Assembly (NCBI GenBank): GCA_030690365.1
Contig: JAUYGX010000054.1
Coordinates: forward strand, 1 to 52,876
Origin: Bacteroidales bacterium
GTDB lineage: Bacteria; Bacteroidota; Bacteroidia; Bacteroidales; F082
Length of the DNA stretch: 52,876 nucleotides
Reading direction: 5' to 3'
Shown here: piece by piece, positions 34,818-43,635 of the stretch
Layout of the letters: every line of letters begins with the position of its first letter
Numbering within the stretch: position 1 is the stretch's first letter
Notes under the pieces: generated by a model
The model's input: only the letters and a program-made list of their open reading frames with translations
Databases searched by the model: none
Told to the model about the DNA's origin: nothing
Made by a program: the position numbers and the translations under genes

Positions 34818-34825
34818 CAAATGTA
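34818..34825 (-). promoter_or_regulatory. TACATTTG box directly before the U32 start codon
   Basis: CAAATGTA on the plus strand gives TACATTTG on the minus strand, only 4 bases before the ATG at 34813. If used, the transcript would begin at or just inside the start codon (leaderless). It may also be a chance match within an upstream-extended reading frame. Confidence 0.25.
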
Positions 34826-35184
34826 GAGAATAAGTTGAAAATCAATGAACATCCCCCATTTTGAAGTGTCCCAACTTCCGACTTCCCCCGATGGCCCCGA
34901 TATTCATCGGGGGGATCCGGCTTTTCACCCCCTTATTCCCCCGAAGGGGGAAACCGTCGCGGCTTACTCTTCTATGTAATAATTTCTTTTCAAATGATAT
35001 TGGCATTAAGAGTGCTTCTAACTTCCGACTCCCAACTCCCCGCAATCATGATTCCCGAATCGCTTAACACTTTCGGGATCGGGATCGGGGTTCAGGATAA
35101 TGCTTTAGAATACTTGCCAATTGATCTCACCTTTCAAAGTTCCGATTTACCTGACATACTATCTGAAGGAGATCAAAAAATATC
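34826..35184. repeat. GC-rich intergenic region dense in palindromes
   Basis: Unlike its AT-rich surroundings, this gap holds three strong stems: CCCCGAT/ATCGGGG (34895-34912), TTCCCCC/GGGGGAA (34936-34952) and TCCCGAA/TTCGGGA (35053-35078), plus the direct repeat AACTTCCGACT at 34873 and 35020. No gene is visible. It looks like accumulated dispersed-repeat units of the kind scattered through Bacteroidota intergenic DNA; it may also end transcription of flanking genes. Confidence 0.55.
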
Positions 35185-35775
35185 CTAATTCAGGTTGTAA
35201 AAATTATCATTGTCCACTCCAAAATCAAACCGTCCGTCGGTCATGGAAAAAGGAATTCCATCTTCAAGAAATTTTAAATTAAAATATCCCGAAAGGATGA
35301 CTTCTGCTTCCACATCATCGACAAATATTTTTTGTGTCCGTTTAAAATACAGCTCACCTTCGAGGATTTCTATAACCTTGTTATTTTGGTCGGTAATAAA
35401 CTCTACTACAACTTCACTACCTGACAGATTGATTCTGGTATCGTTTAAACCCAGCAGATCCTGATACTTCGTGGTAGCCGTATCAGGAATTGTGATCTTC
35501 ATGGATAAATAGTCGTCTGAATAATTCCCAATAACTCCCTGAAACACAAACGAAAGTTCCTGATTTTGCACAATAACCTTTAAAGGCATTACATTTCGGC
35601 TATAAACAAATACACTTCTTTCGTAATTGGCACCAAAGGTATTGTAACCCCACTCTGAATAAGCTGGTAAATCGGTATATTCACTATCGGGGATAAATAC
35701 TGAATCGGAAAGACCGCTTCGTTTTGAACAACCAACGGCTGCTATGATGATGAACAATATTAATAACTTCTTCAT
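35185..35775 (-). CDS. Lipoprotein of unknown function
   Basis: A 196-residue protein with a lipobox (LFIIIAAVGC, C16) followed by SKRSG. The mature part is beta-rich (VFVYSRNVMPLKVIVQNQELSFVFQG region, VEVILSGYFNLKFLEDG) and has no family I can name. It begins 1 base after the stop of an outer-membrane barrel gene, so the two are one transcript and probably work together at the outer membrane. Confidence 0.82.
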   Translation of the reverse strand: MKKLLILFIIIAAVGCSKRSGLSDSVFIPDSEYTDLPAYSEWGYNTFGANYERSVFVYSRNVMPLKVIVQNQELSFVFQGVIGNYSDDYLSMKITIPDTATTKYQDLLGLNDTRINLSGSEVVVEFITDQNNKVIEILEGELYFKRTQKIFVDDVEAEVILSGYFNLKFLEDGIPFSMTDGRFDFGVDNDNFYNLN

Positions 35776-35776
35776 T

Positions 35777-36580
35777 TTACTTTGTTTTTAAAGGGTATAT
35801 AAAACTGATACGAACACCACCACCAAAAGTGTTGTCTGCCAAACCGAAGGCTTCGGGGGTAAAGACTAAGGATGGGAAGTCGCCCTCAAGCCTGAAATTT
35901 GGCTTGTTTTGCCGCCCCAGCTGAATACCGACTCCTAAATCTCCTGCTGCATAAAAACTCCCCGGTTGATCGAATAAACCAGCAATTTCCTTTTCATGAA
36001 TTTTCATGGCCGGATCAAAAAATTCAATCTCCCGTTTGTTGGCCAATTTAAAGTTGAGATCAATCGCCAATTTAAAATAGAGCCTGAAAAATCTTGGTTT
36101 AAACGGGGAATACCTGATTTCAAAAGGAACACCCATGTATTGGTTTGTTTCTCTGATCTCATTTATCCGATAGTAATAGGTTTCTTGCTGATTTTGATTC
36201 AGCATCACATAAAAGTAATCTGAATTGTTAGCATAGTCCGAATACGAATCCATGATGGTTTTGATGGATGAGTAGCGCAGACCGGAAGACAACCAGAATT
36301 TGTCGTTGTGCGACCTGTATTCTGCCTTTAAGGCTACAAATGGCGCATAGGTCAGCCACGATAATTGCGAGTAATTGTTGTGATACCCAAAGTAGTACAC
36401 AGCTTCGGCTCTGATAAATTCGTAGTCGCGACTTTTTGTCTCAAACGACCTGGATCCGCCCTCGATGCCCAAATAAATCTGGTGTTTCTTTTTGGCGGGA
36501 ATGGATGTAATATCCTCACTTTGTGCACTTACCATTAAAGAGCCAAGGCTGAGCCACAAGATTAAAAATTTTTTTTGCAT
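35777..36580 (-). CDS. Small outer-membrane beta-barrel protein
   Basis: A 267-residue protein with a signal peptide (ILWLSLGSLMVSAQ, cleaved near 20). The chain is a series of amphipathic strands with Y, F, R and K alternating (IYLGIEGGSRSFE, FVALKAEYRSHNDKFWLSSGLRYSS by position 75-100, VGIQLGRQNKPNFRLEGD) and ends GGGVRISFIYPLKTK. It resembles the OMP_b-brl type of small barrels. It is the first gene of a pair with the lipoprotein gene downstream. Function unknown. Confidence 0.8.
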   Translation of the reverse strand: MQKKFLILWLSLGSLMVSAQSEDITSIPAKKKHQIYLGIEGGSRSFETKSRDYEFIRAEAVYYFGYHNNYSQLSWLTYAPFVALKAEYRSHNDKFWLSSGLRYSSIKTIMDSYSDYANNSDYFYVMLNQNQQETYYYRINEIRETNQYMGVPFEIRYSPFKPRFFRLYFKLAIDLNFKLANKREIEFFDPAMKIHEKEIAGLFDQPGSFYAAGDLGVGIQLGRQNKPNFRLEGDFPSLVFTPEAFGLADNTFGGGVRISFIYPLKTK

Positions 36581-36884
36581 TGAATTTGTTTTAATGGGTT
36601 GGTATGTTGTTGTTATTTATTCGAAATCCACGGGTTAATCATACTTGAGTCAGATTTATTTGAACAGGTTATCTTATTCAATCCAAAAATAACAAAAATC
36701 AGGTACCTGACGCCTGTTGTTCAACTTTTTGTAAAAAACCAATAACGGATAAACTAACGGAGCATTGTATTAACTTGATTTTTTTAGTTTAAATATTGAT
36801 GTAAAAGCAAAGTGTAAAGTGTTTGTTTACAGCACGCTTAACATAAATTAGGTGCTTATTCCCGGACTCAGGCGAAAGAACTTC
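36581..36884. other. Intergenic region with a 12-bp palindrome
   Basis: A 304-bp AT-rich gap between the DUF423 gene and the barrel gene. The only clear structure is the perfect palindrome TCAGGTACCTGA at 36699-36710, about 120 bases upstream of the barrel start. No gene or TAnnTTTG box was found. Confidence 0.45.
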
Positions 36885-37253
36885 TCAATGCTTCCAAACG
36901 GCAACAAACAGCAATATCCAGCCGGCAATGAAACTCAGTCCGCCAATTGGGGTAATGGCGCCTACCCATTTGATGCCGGAAATGGCCATCACATACAAAC
37001 TTCCTGAAAACAGAATGATGCCCAATCCAATCAGCAAGGCCGACCAGTTGAGCCATCCTGATGGCCACATGATTGATATCATGCCTATCAGCAGCAAGCC
37101 AAGGGCGTGGTAAAAATGATATTCTACACCGGTTTTATATACCTGCATCATTTCTTCGGTAAGTTTGGGTTTGAGGGCGTGCGCCCCGAAAGCACCAATC
37201 GCCACTGCCAGGGCCAGCATGATAGCAGCTGAAAGTAAAATGGTTCTACTCAT
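36885..37253 (-). CDS. DUF423 family inner-membrane protein (YgdD-like)
   Basis: A 122-residue protein from the ATG at 37253; a TTG six codons earlier falls inside the promoter box and is unlikely. Four hydrophobic helices (AAIMLALAVAIGAFGAHAL, ALGLLLIGMISIMW, ALLIGLGIILFSGSLYVM, GGLSFIAGWILLFVAV) and the GAFGAHAL motif are typical of DUF423/YgdD. The function of the family is not established. It is a single gene with its own promoter box 16 bases upstream. Confidence 0.92.
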   Translation of the reverse strand: MSRTILLSAAIMLALAVAIGAFGAHALKPKLTEEMMQVYKTGVEYHFYHALGLLLIGMISIMWPSGWLNWSALLIGLGIILFSGSLYVMAISGIKWVGAITPIGGLSFIAGWILLFVAVWKH

Positions 37254-37268
37254 GGTTATTTTTTCTTG

Positions 37269-37276
37269 CAAAGGTA
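37269..37276 (-). promoter_or_regulatory. Putative -7 box (TACCTTTG) of the DUF423 gene
   Basis: CAAAGGTA on the plus strand; TACCTTTG on the minus strand, 15 bases before the ATG at 37253. It decides the start, since the upstream TTG would lie within the promoter. Confidence 0.5.
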
Positions 37277-37351
37277 AAATGATCCGGTGATTTTTATCAG
37301 GTCATCAGACTGTATTTTGTGATTTACTCATCTACCATGAATGTAATTATT

Positions 37352-37386
37352 GGACATCCATTGCAGTCTGGCTTTAGCCGATTGCA
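37352..37386 (+). repeat. Third copy of the REP-like palindromic element
   Basis: GGACATCCATTGCAGTC (37352-37368) is identical over 17 bases to the complement of 5201-5217, and the following arm matches the copy at 5261-5291 with three differences in 31. A second small stem, CAGG-TTTAAT-CCTG, follows. It sits after the 3' end of the CYTH gene. Confidence 0.65.
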
Positions 37387-37409
37387 AGATCAGGTTTAAT
37401 CCTGAATCA

Positions 37410-37889
37410 TCAGCGTGTTTTCTGATTTTGAAATGGGTTTTTTATCAAACTTGAATTGAAGTATCTGGCATCTCCGGTAACCTCTTCACCTAGCCAGGAA
37501 GGTTTTTCAAAAGAGGTATCTTCGCTTGGAAGTTCAATTTCAGCCACGATCAACCCCTGGTTGTCGCCGTAAAATTCATCCACTTCAAAAGTAAGCCCAC
37601 TGGTTTCAGGAATCAAAAAGCGTGTTTTGTCGATTATGCCAGGTTCGCAAAGTGTTAACAACTCATCGGCTTCTTCAACCGGAATTTCTTTTTCCCATTC
37701 GTAACGGCTGGTGCCAGATGCGTTTACAATTCCTTTGATGGTGATAAATCCGCTATCTCCTTTGATGCGGACACGCACCGTCCGTTCGGGATTTGATGAC
37801 AAATATCCCTGTAAAATGCGGATGGATTTGGTGGCCAGTGATTTAAAATCACCGGTCACCAAAAATTTTCGTTCTATTTCTTGTGCCAT
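37410..37889 (-). CDS. CYTH domain protein (inorganic triphosphatase-like)
   Basis: A 159-residue CYTH tunnel-fold protein with the diagnostic ExExK motif (E4-I-E6-R-K8), then charged strands RVRIKGD, FITIKG, YEWEKEIP and a C-terminal EIELPSED. Small bacterial CYTH proteins such as NeuTTM hydrolyse inorganic triphosphate; others bind nucleotides or are class IV cyclases. This size and the missing extra domains favour the triphosphatase type. It starts 12 bases after the tandem adenylate-kinase-like gene, so a joint role in phosphate or nucleotide balance is possible. Confidence 0.9.
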   Translation of the reverse strand: MAQEIERKFLVTGDFKSLATKSIRILQGYLSSNPERTVRVRIKGDSGFITIKGIVNASGTSRYEWEKEIPVEEADELLTLCEPGIIDKTRFLIPETSGLTFEVDEFYGDNQGLIVAEIELPSEDTSFEKPSWLGEEVTGDARYFNSSLIKNPFQNQKTR

Positions 37890-37901
37890 AGTCGTTTGAT
37901 T

Positions 37902-39263
37902 TTAGTTATCTGTTTTTTTATCAGTCATGCCTTCAACCAGCCTCTTCTTCGCCAACGGGACTTTATCTGTGTTTGGTTGAATATCTCTCATTATATAGCT
38001 CCTGCAAAGTCTGCTAATCGGCCACTCAGATATTGTAATAAATTGAAAATTTGGAAAAAATGTTGTTGTAAAATCCGCCCTGCATGGCCAATTATTTGAA
38101 AGTGTTTTAAAGGCATTTTCAATTTCGTCCGACAACCTTTTGTTCACTTCTTCAAACGTTCCCTGACCATCGATTTTGGTGATGCCATGCCGTTGGTTGT
38201 ATTTGTTGATAACAGGGACGGTTTTATTTTCATGTTCCTGCAACCGGTTTACAATTTTTTCGGTACTGGTATCGTAAGGCATACAGTCTAAGGTCTTACT
38301 TCTGGCGTCCAGTCTTTTGATGAGTTCAAGTGTAGGTACTTCAATTTCAATTACTTTTGAAATGGACGAACCGTGTTTCTTCAGCAAACCGTCCAGAATA
38401 TACGACTGAACCAGCGTACGAGGAAATCCCTTAAAAATGTAGCCTTTTACTCCTTTTGAACCTTCCAGCTTTTTCTCGATCAATTTAACGACTATTTCAT
38501 CAGGTACCAGTTGTCCACTTTCGTAGAGTTCGGCGATCCGTTTGCCAATGGCAGTTTTATTTTCAATTTCGGCTTCAAGCATCGGGCCGGTGGCGATATA
38601 TTCGAGGCCGTAAGCTTTGGCGAGTGCTTTGCCCTGCGAACCTCTTCCTGATCCGGGATATCCAAAAAGCACAATGTTCATCAGGCTTTTGCTGAGCTCG
38701 AGCTGAACGATGGCTTCGATGTCGGCACTTACTTTTTCAATGCTTTGTGCGCCATTTACTGCGAAATAGTTTCCCTTTTCTTTGTAGAAATTGAGAACAG
38801 GCAGGGTTTTTTCAGCGTATTCGCGTAAGCGATTTCTGATTACTACTTCATTGTCGTCGGACCTGCCTGATATTTTGCCCCTGTCCAGAAGCCGTTGTAC
38901 CGAAATTTCTTCATCTACTTCAAGGCTGATGAGGCAATTGAGCGAGGTATTTAATTTAATCATCAATCCTTCGAGGATGTAGGCCTGAATGTAGGTCCTT
39001 GGAAATCCGTCAAATAGGAAGCCGTTGGCATTGGGGTTCGACTGGATGGTTTTTTCGATTATCTGCACGATGATTTCATCAGAAACCAGCCCGCCTGATG
39101 AAATGATGGAACGGGCTTCGAGTCCAAGTGCCGATCCCTCTGAGATTTCCTTCCGGAGGATGTCACCTGTTGAGATATAAAACAGCTTGTACTTGTTGAT
39201 TAAAAATTCCGATTGCGTACCTTTCCCCGCTCCCGGAGGTCCGAATAATGCTATATTTAACAT
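37902..39263 (-). CDS. Tandem adenylate-kinase-like protein with a degenerate second domain
   Basis: A 453-residue fusion of two adenylate-kinase-like domains. Domain 1 (1-192) has an intact P-loop GPPGAGKGT (8-16), DGFPRT (85-90) and GRSDD (133-137), with a short lid. Domain 2 (195-385) is clearly homologous but altered: P-loop GYPGSGRGS (201-209) with R207 in place of lysine, KGFPRT (278-283) in place of DGFPRT, and no GRxDD. It is probably a pseudokinase. Residues 388-453 match neither domain and look foreign. Typical adenylate kinase is about 190-220 residues. The CYTH gene follows by 12 bases. Confidence 0.88.
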   Translation of the reverse strand: MLNIALFGPPGAGKGTQSEFLINKYKLFYISTGDILRKEISEGSALGLEARSIISSGGLVSDEIIVQIIEKTIQSNPNANGFLFDGFPRTYIQAYILEGLMIKLNTSLNCLISLEVDEEISVQRLLDRGKISGRSDDNEVVIRNRLREYAEKTLPVLNFYKEKGNYFAVNGAQSIEKVSADIEAIVQLELSKSLMNIVLFGYPGSGRGSQGKALAKAYGLEYIATGPMLEAEIENKTAIGKRIAELYESGQLVPDEIVVKLIEKKLEGSKGVKGYIFKGFPRTLVQSYILDGLLKKHGSSISKVIEIEVPTLELIKRLDARSKTLDCMPYDTSTEKIVNRLQEHENKTVPVINKYNQRHGITKIDGQGTFEEVNKRLSDEIENAFKTLSNNWPCRADFTTTFFPNFQFITISEWPISRLCRSYIMRDIQPNTDKVPLAKKRLVEGMTDKKTDN

Positions 39264-39386
39264 AGTCTCATATTTTGTAGGGTTTTGAGTTTGTCCTCTG
39301 ACCGTTGTAGATTAATTTGATTGTCTAAAGATAATTGAGGATAAACCCATTTTTTACTTTTATTTTTAAAACAAACTGTATCCAGC

Positions 39387-41078
39387 CTAAAGTTTGTATT
39401 TTTTCACGAGAAAATCGGATAGCCCGATGTTATCCGGAACTTTGAGTTTTTCGCATAGATTGTTTAGGCTCATTTCCAAACTCTTGGTAGGTATATTCAG
39501 GATGGATGCAATTTCTTTTGATGAAAGCTTCAATCGTAGAAGTGCGGCCAGTCGTTTCTCATTTTCGGTCATGGTTGGGAAATCAAGGCTTAGCAGTTGA
39601 AGAAACCGACGGTTCTGTTCATCAATATGGAACTGTAACATTTCGCGGTCGCCGAACTCTTTCTGATAGATATTAAGCTCTTTATCCGGGTTTTTATCCT
39701 TAATTGTGCTTTCTTCAATTGAATTCTGTAGGTCATTAAGTTCATTCAGATGTTGTTTCTTTAAATACGATATCTGCGATTGCCACCGCTTTTGTTTATT
39801 ACTAAAAATAATGACCAGCACGATGATGGATATGAATGAGATGAATAGTAATGCGACGTACCACAGGTGGATATCCCGCTTGCTTTCAATAATTTGGGGC
39901 AGTTTTTCAGCCTGAAAATGTTCTGCTGTTACCTGGCCGGAATTTGTTTGCATTTGCAGGACAATGGTGTCGTAAACCAAACTGCTATTGGTTTTTGGAG
40001 TTTGATTATCAGTGATCAAAACCTGATGCACCTCCATGCCTACCACATCTTGTTTAAAAACATTGTTTACAAAAAACAACATAAAGAAGCACAAGATGCC
40101 TGCAGCTATTGGCGTTGCAATCCAGCCAAGGCTGATACTGCCCAGAATGTTAAACTTGATTTCACGGCCGCCTTTGTATAAACCGATGCCAATAATAGCA
40201 CCTATTACTATTTGCGAACTTGAAACCGGAACCAGGGGAATTGAAGGGAGGCCGATGGAAACAAAGGCGTTGGATAAAGATTTTGACGAAAAAATGAACA
40301 ACACAAGTGCCTGAGACAGTACAACAATCAGGGCTGCTTCCGGTGTAAGAGGCATCAATGTTTTTCCAACCGTTTCCATTACATGCTTCGAATACGTGAT
40401 AATGCCGATGCCGATAGCGATTCCACCAATGAAAAATAGTTGCTGTTTGCTGCTGATTACAAACCAGCCAAAATCGATGGAATTAAAATGAACAGCATGT
40501 GTAAAAACTCCCATTACATTGGCAATGTTGTTGGCCCCCAGACTGTAAGCTCCAAAGGCGCCAATTACCAAAAGGCTCAGCCTTAGCAATGCATCTTTGT
40601 ATAGCAGGTGCAATTTTACTTTCTTCGTTGCTAATTGCAACAGCATAAACAGCCCGACTGCAAAGATTCCACCCAGTATAGGACCTGATATCCAGGTGGA
40701 GACAATTTGGGTAAGAACACCAATATCTGTGGGATTGTTGGTGTAATAATTCCAACCAATAATCGATCCCACGATGGCCTGGCTGGTGGAAACAGGCAAC
40801 TTTAAACGGGTCATCCACAAAACAGTAAGTGATGCTGCAAGGGCAACGGTAAAAGCTGCCGCAAGCGATTGCATACTACCTAGTTTACCAAGTGTTTCGC
40901 TGGCCCCGGCACCCTGAACTACGGCACCCAGGATAACAAAAATGCTCCCTATAATGGCGGCCGTTTTAAATTTAACCATGCGGCTGCCCACGGCGGTACC
41001 AAAAATGTTTGCAGCATCATTGGCTCCCAACGACCAGCCTAAAAACAAACCACTCGATAAAAAAAGGAGGATGATCAT
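39387..41078 (-). CDS. PiT phosphate transporter fused to a LuxR-like helix-turn-helix
   Basis: A 563-residue protein. Residues 1-340 are a PiT/Pho-4 transporter with both signatures, GANDAAN (18-24) and GANNIAN (181-187), and about ten TM helices. An extra stretch (341-400), one more TM (about 405-425), a coiled coil (430-495) and a C-terminal HTH (about 501-563: ENEKRLAALLRLKLSSKEIASIL start, SLEMSLNNL helix) follow in one unbroken frame. The tail is like that of Bacteroidota membrane-bound LuxR-type regulators. The transporter might signal phosphate flux straight to DNA. Its start overlaps the DUF47 stop by 4 bases. Confidence 0.9.
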   Translation of the reverse strand: MIILLFLSSGLFLGWSLGANDAANIFGTAVGSRMVKFKTAAIIGSIFVILGAVVQGAGASETLGKLGSMQSLAAAFTVALAASLTVLWMTRLKLPVSTSQAIVGSIIGWNYYTNNPTDIGVLTQIVSTWISGPILGGIFAVGLFMLLQLATKKVKLHLLYKDALLRLSLLVIGAFGAYSLGANNIANVMGVFTHAVHFNSIDFGWFVISSKQQLFFIGGIAIGIGIITYSKHVMETVGKTLMPLTPEAALIVVLSQALVLFIFSSKSLSNAFVSIGLPSIPLVPVSSSQIVIGAIIGIGLYKGGREIKFNILGSISLGWIATPIAAGILCFFMLFFVNNVFKQDVVGMEVHQVLITDNQTPKTNSSLVYDTIVLQMQTNSGQVTAEHFQAEKLPQIIESKRDIHLWYVALLFISFISIIVLVIIFSNKQKRWQSQISYLKKQHLNELNDLQNSIEESTIKDKNPDKELNIYQKEFGDREMLQFHIDEQNRRFLQLLSLDFPTMTENEKRLAALLRLKLSSKEIASILNIPTKSLEMSLNNLCEKLKVPDNIGLSDFLVKKYKL

Positions 41079-41725
41079 ATATTGAGTTTCAACGCCATGA
41101 GCGATAGTACATCGGCCAACTTTTCTGCTTTATCCGAAATGGATTCGATGTGTAAGGCAAAATATCTTAAGTGAATTTTGTGGGCCAAATCAAGCTCGGG
41201 CATATCATGAAACAGCTTGCGCTTGATACTTCTGGAGATTTTATCTGTTTCTTTTTCGTAAAAATAAACTTTCGACAACATATTGCGTACCTGAACGGGT
41301 TCATTGAAAAATGTACGTACCGCAGGGATTACACATAATGCGGCTTCTACTGAGTTGTTGGTCAGGCGAATATAATCTTCCCGTATGCTATCCGGAAAAA
41401 ATGGCAGTTCAATTTCAAATTGATACAAGTTGTCTTTGGCAATATCGATTAACTCATCCATCCGGTCGAGCATGCTCTCAATATCATTGATGTTTTGGGG
41501 CAAGAGAGAATGCCGGTAAAATTCATCATCAATTTTACGTTGTAAGCGGTCAGCAGCGGCTTCCAACCGATCGATATTCGTTATTTTATCAGCAAAAAGT
41601 TCTTTTTCGTTGTCAAGGTAATTGAGTACTCCTTGTTTGAATACCAAAACTCCCTCTTCAACAGTATTTATAAATTCGTCGATTTCAACTACCAGTTGTT
41701 TGGCATTTTTAAACAGCAGTGACAT
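41075..41725 (-). CDS. DUF47/PhoU-like phosphate transport accessory protein
   Basis: A 216-residue all-helical protein of the DUF47 family (PhoU-like, also called Pit accessory protein), with the pattern NTVEEGVLVFKQGV, DRLEAAADRLQRKID, IESMLDRMDELIDIAKD and a C-terminal HIESISDKAEKLADVLS. In many bacteria this protein is encoded next to PiT and helps or controls phosphate uptake. It overlaps the PiT gene by 4 bases (ATGA), the standard pair. A TATCTTTG promoter box lies 53 bases upstream. Confidence 0.95.
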   Translation of the reverse strand: MSLLFKNAKQLVVEIDEFINTVEEGVLVFKQGVLNYLDNEKELFADKITNIDRLEAAADRLQRKIDDEFYRHSLLPQNINDIESMLDRMDELIDIAKDNLYQFEIELPFFPDSIREDYIRLTNNSVEAALCVIPAVRTFFNEPVQVRNMLSKVYFYEKETDKISRSIKRKLFHDMPELDLAHKIHLRYFALHIESISDKAEKLADVLSLMALKLNI

Positions 41726-41777
41726 GTGATTACAGCATTAAATTCAAATCAAATAATTTCAGAATTAATTCCAAACT

Positions 41778-41785
41778 CAAAGATA
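41778..41785 (-). promoter_or_regulatory. Putative -7 box (TATCTTTG) of the DUF47-PiT operon
   Basis: CAAAGATA on the plus strand; TATCTTTG on the minus strand matches TAnnTTTG, 52 bases before the DUF47 ATG and 43 bases past the pckA terminator. Confidence 0.5.
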
Positions 41786-41827
41786 CGCTTTTCAATTGCA
41801 GTTTTAAATCCATTATTCTATTTTCGC

Positions 41828-41863
41828 AAAAAAGGCTGTCAGAGTATTCTGACAGCCTTTTTT
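41828..41863 (-). terminator. Strong intrinsic terminator of pckA
   Basis: AAAAAAGGCTGTCAGA and TCTGACAGCCTTTTTT form a 16-bp perfect stem with a 4-base loop; T runs stand on both sides, so it can work in both directions. It lies 19 bases after the pckA stop. Confidence 0.92.
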
Positions 41864-41881
41864 AAATTGAGTGAGATGAAC

Positions 41882-43516
41882 CTACAATTGAGGGCCGGCA
41901 GCTACTAAAAGCCGGCCTTCTTTTTCGTCGGTATATTGTTCGAAATTTTTAATAAATAATCCGGCCAATTCTATTGCTTTGGTATCCCATTCAGCCGCGT
42001 TGGCGTACGTGTCGCGTGGATCAAGAATTTTAGGGTCAACTCCGGGAAGTGAAGTGGGTACTGCCAGATTGAAAATCGGGATCATTTTTGTTTCTGCTTT
42101 TTCGATCGATCCATCGAGGATGGCGTCGATAATTCCGCGTGTATCTTTGATGGAGATTCGTTTTCCGGTTCCGTTCCATCCGGTATTTACCAAATACGCT
42201 TTTGCGCCATTGGCAATAATCTTTTTCTCAAGTTCTACACCATATTTGGTCGGGTGAAGCGATAAAAAGGCAGCACCAAAACAAGCTGAGAAAGTTGGTA
42301 CAGGATGAGTTACGCCAACTTCTGTTCCAGCCAGCTTGGCAGTAAATCCTGAAAGAAAGTGGTATTTGGTTTGATCAGGAGTGAGGATCGAAACAGGTGG
42401 CATCACACCAAAGGCATCGGCCGTCAGGAAAATCACCTTTTTAGCCGGACCAGCCTTCGAAACAGGCTTTACAATGTTTTCAATATGATAGATAGGGTAG
42501 GAGACGCGTGTGTTTTGTGTAACGGAACCATCATTAAAGTCAATGATCCCGTTCTCATCAACGGTGACATTTTCGAGCAAGGCATCACGTCTGATGGCGT
42601 TGAAGATATCGGGTTCGCTGTCTTTGTCCAGGTTGATGGTTTTAGCATAGCAACCACCTTCGAAATTGAAAATCCCTTCGTCATCCCATCCATGTTCATC
42701 ATCACCAATCAAAGCCCGTTTCGGATCGGTAGACAAAGTGGTTTTACCTGTTCCTGAAAGGCCAAAGAAAATGGCAGTATCGCCATCTTTGCCAACATTG
42801 GCCGAACAGTGCATGGATGCCATACCTCTGAGTGGCAAATAGTAATTCATAATGGAGAATACACCTTTTTTCATTTCTCCACCATACCAGCTTCCGCCAA
42901 TTACAGCACTGCCTTCGGTTAAATTGAATGCAATAAAGTTTTCGGAGTTGAAAGGAACGCCATCGGCTCTTTTCATGCTTTGCCAATCGGGATTGTTGGT
43001 TTTGGCGGCATTCAGGATAACGAAATCGGGTTCAAATGTTTCCAGTTCTTCCTCCGTTGGACGGATGAACATATTTTTAACAAAATGAGCCTGCCAGGCT
43101 ACTTCCATAATAAACCGAACCTTGATACGTGAATCCTGATTGGCTCCTGCATAACCATCCATTACATACAGTTTTTTACCTGTAAGCTGTTTTGCACCTA
43201 GTTGATACAAGTGCTCCCAGGTGGACTGGTCAATTGGTTTGTTATCCGATTTTGTTTTATCTGCCCACCAAACGGTGTCTTTGGTTTTGTCGTCCAGAAC
43301 GATGTATTTGTCTTTAGGCGAACGTCCGGTGAATTTTCCGGTCATTACATTCACTGCACCAAGTTCGGTTACAAAACCTTTTTCAAAGCCGTCCAGACCG
43401 GGTTTGGTTTCGTCTTCAAACAGTCTTTCATAGGAGGGATTATAAATAATCTCCTCAGCGTTGGTAATGCCGTAACTTTTGAGTGAGGCTTTGATTTTCT
43501 CTAAACCTTTTGCCAT
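41882..43516 (-). CDS. pckA: Phosphoenolpyruvate carboxykinase (ATP)
   Basis: A 544-residue ATP-type PEPCK converting oxaloacetate and ATP to PEP, CO2 and ADP. Visible motifs: the substrate loop RSPKDK (about 60-65), [11 protein letters not shown], the P-loop [11 protein letters not shown] (about 253-263), the metal-binding region [10 protein letters not shown] and [10 protein letters not shown], and NTGWNGTG near the C-terminus. Length is as expected. It has its own promoter box and terminator, and the PPDK gene lies just upstream on the same strand, so PEP and pyruvate interconversion are encoded together but transcribed separately. Confidence 0.98.
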   Translation of the reverse strand: MAKGLEKIKASLKSYGITNAEEIIYNPSYERLFEDETKPGLDGFEKGFVTELGAVNVMTGKFTGRSPKDKYIVLDDKTKDTVWWADKTKSDNKPIDQSTWEHLYQLGAKQLTGKKLYVMDGYAGANQDSRIKVRFIMEVAWQAHFVKNMFIRPTEEELETFEPDFVILNAAKTNNPDWQSMKRADGVPFNSENFIAFNLTEGSAVIGGSWYGGEMKKGVFSIMNYYLPLRGMASMHCSANVGKDGDTAIFFGLSGTGKTTLSTDPKRALIGDDEHGWDDEGIFNFEGGCYAKTINLDKDSEPDIFNAIRRDALLENVTVDENGIIDFNDGSVTQNTRVSYPIYHIENIVKPVSKAGPAKKVIFLTADAFGVMPPVSILTPDQTKYHFLSGFTAKLAGTEVGVTHPVPTFSACFGAAFLSLHPTKYGVELEKKIIANGAKAYLVNTGWNGTGKRISIKDTRGIIDAILDGSIEKAETKMIPIFNLAVPTSLPGVDPKILDPRDTYANAAEWDTKAIELAGLFIKNFEQYTDEKEGRLLVAAGPQL

Positions 43517-43599
43517 AATAATTTTATTTGGGATTATTGATAAATGAATTGGTAAGCAATTTTTTCAATGTCATGTTATTTATCCTGAAACGCTTAATG

Positions 43600-43607
43600 C
43601 AAACGTA
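43600..43607 (-). promoter_or_regulatory. Putative -7 box (TACGTTTG) of pckA
   Basis: CAAACGTA on the plus strand; TACGTTTG on the minus strand, 83 bases before the ATG, between the ppdK terminator and pckA. Confidence 0.4.
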
Positions 43608-43635
43608 TGCAATAATACAAATATTAGAATATTAA

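Noticed and set aside
37881-38099. 72-codon plus-strand frame opposite the tail of the tandem kinase
   Set aside because: No promoter box or family match; the opposite strand has a continuous gene, although its tail is itself unusual.
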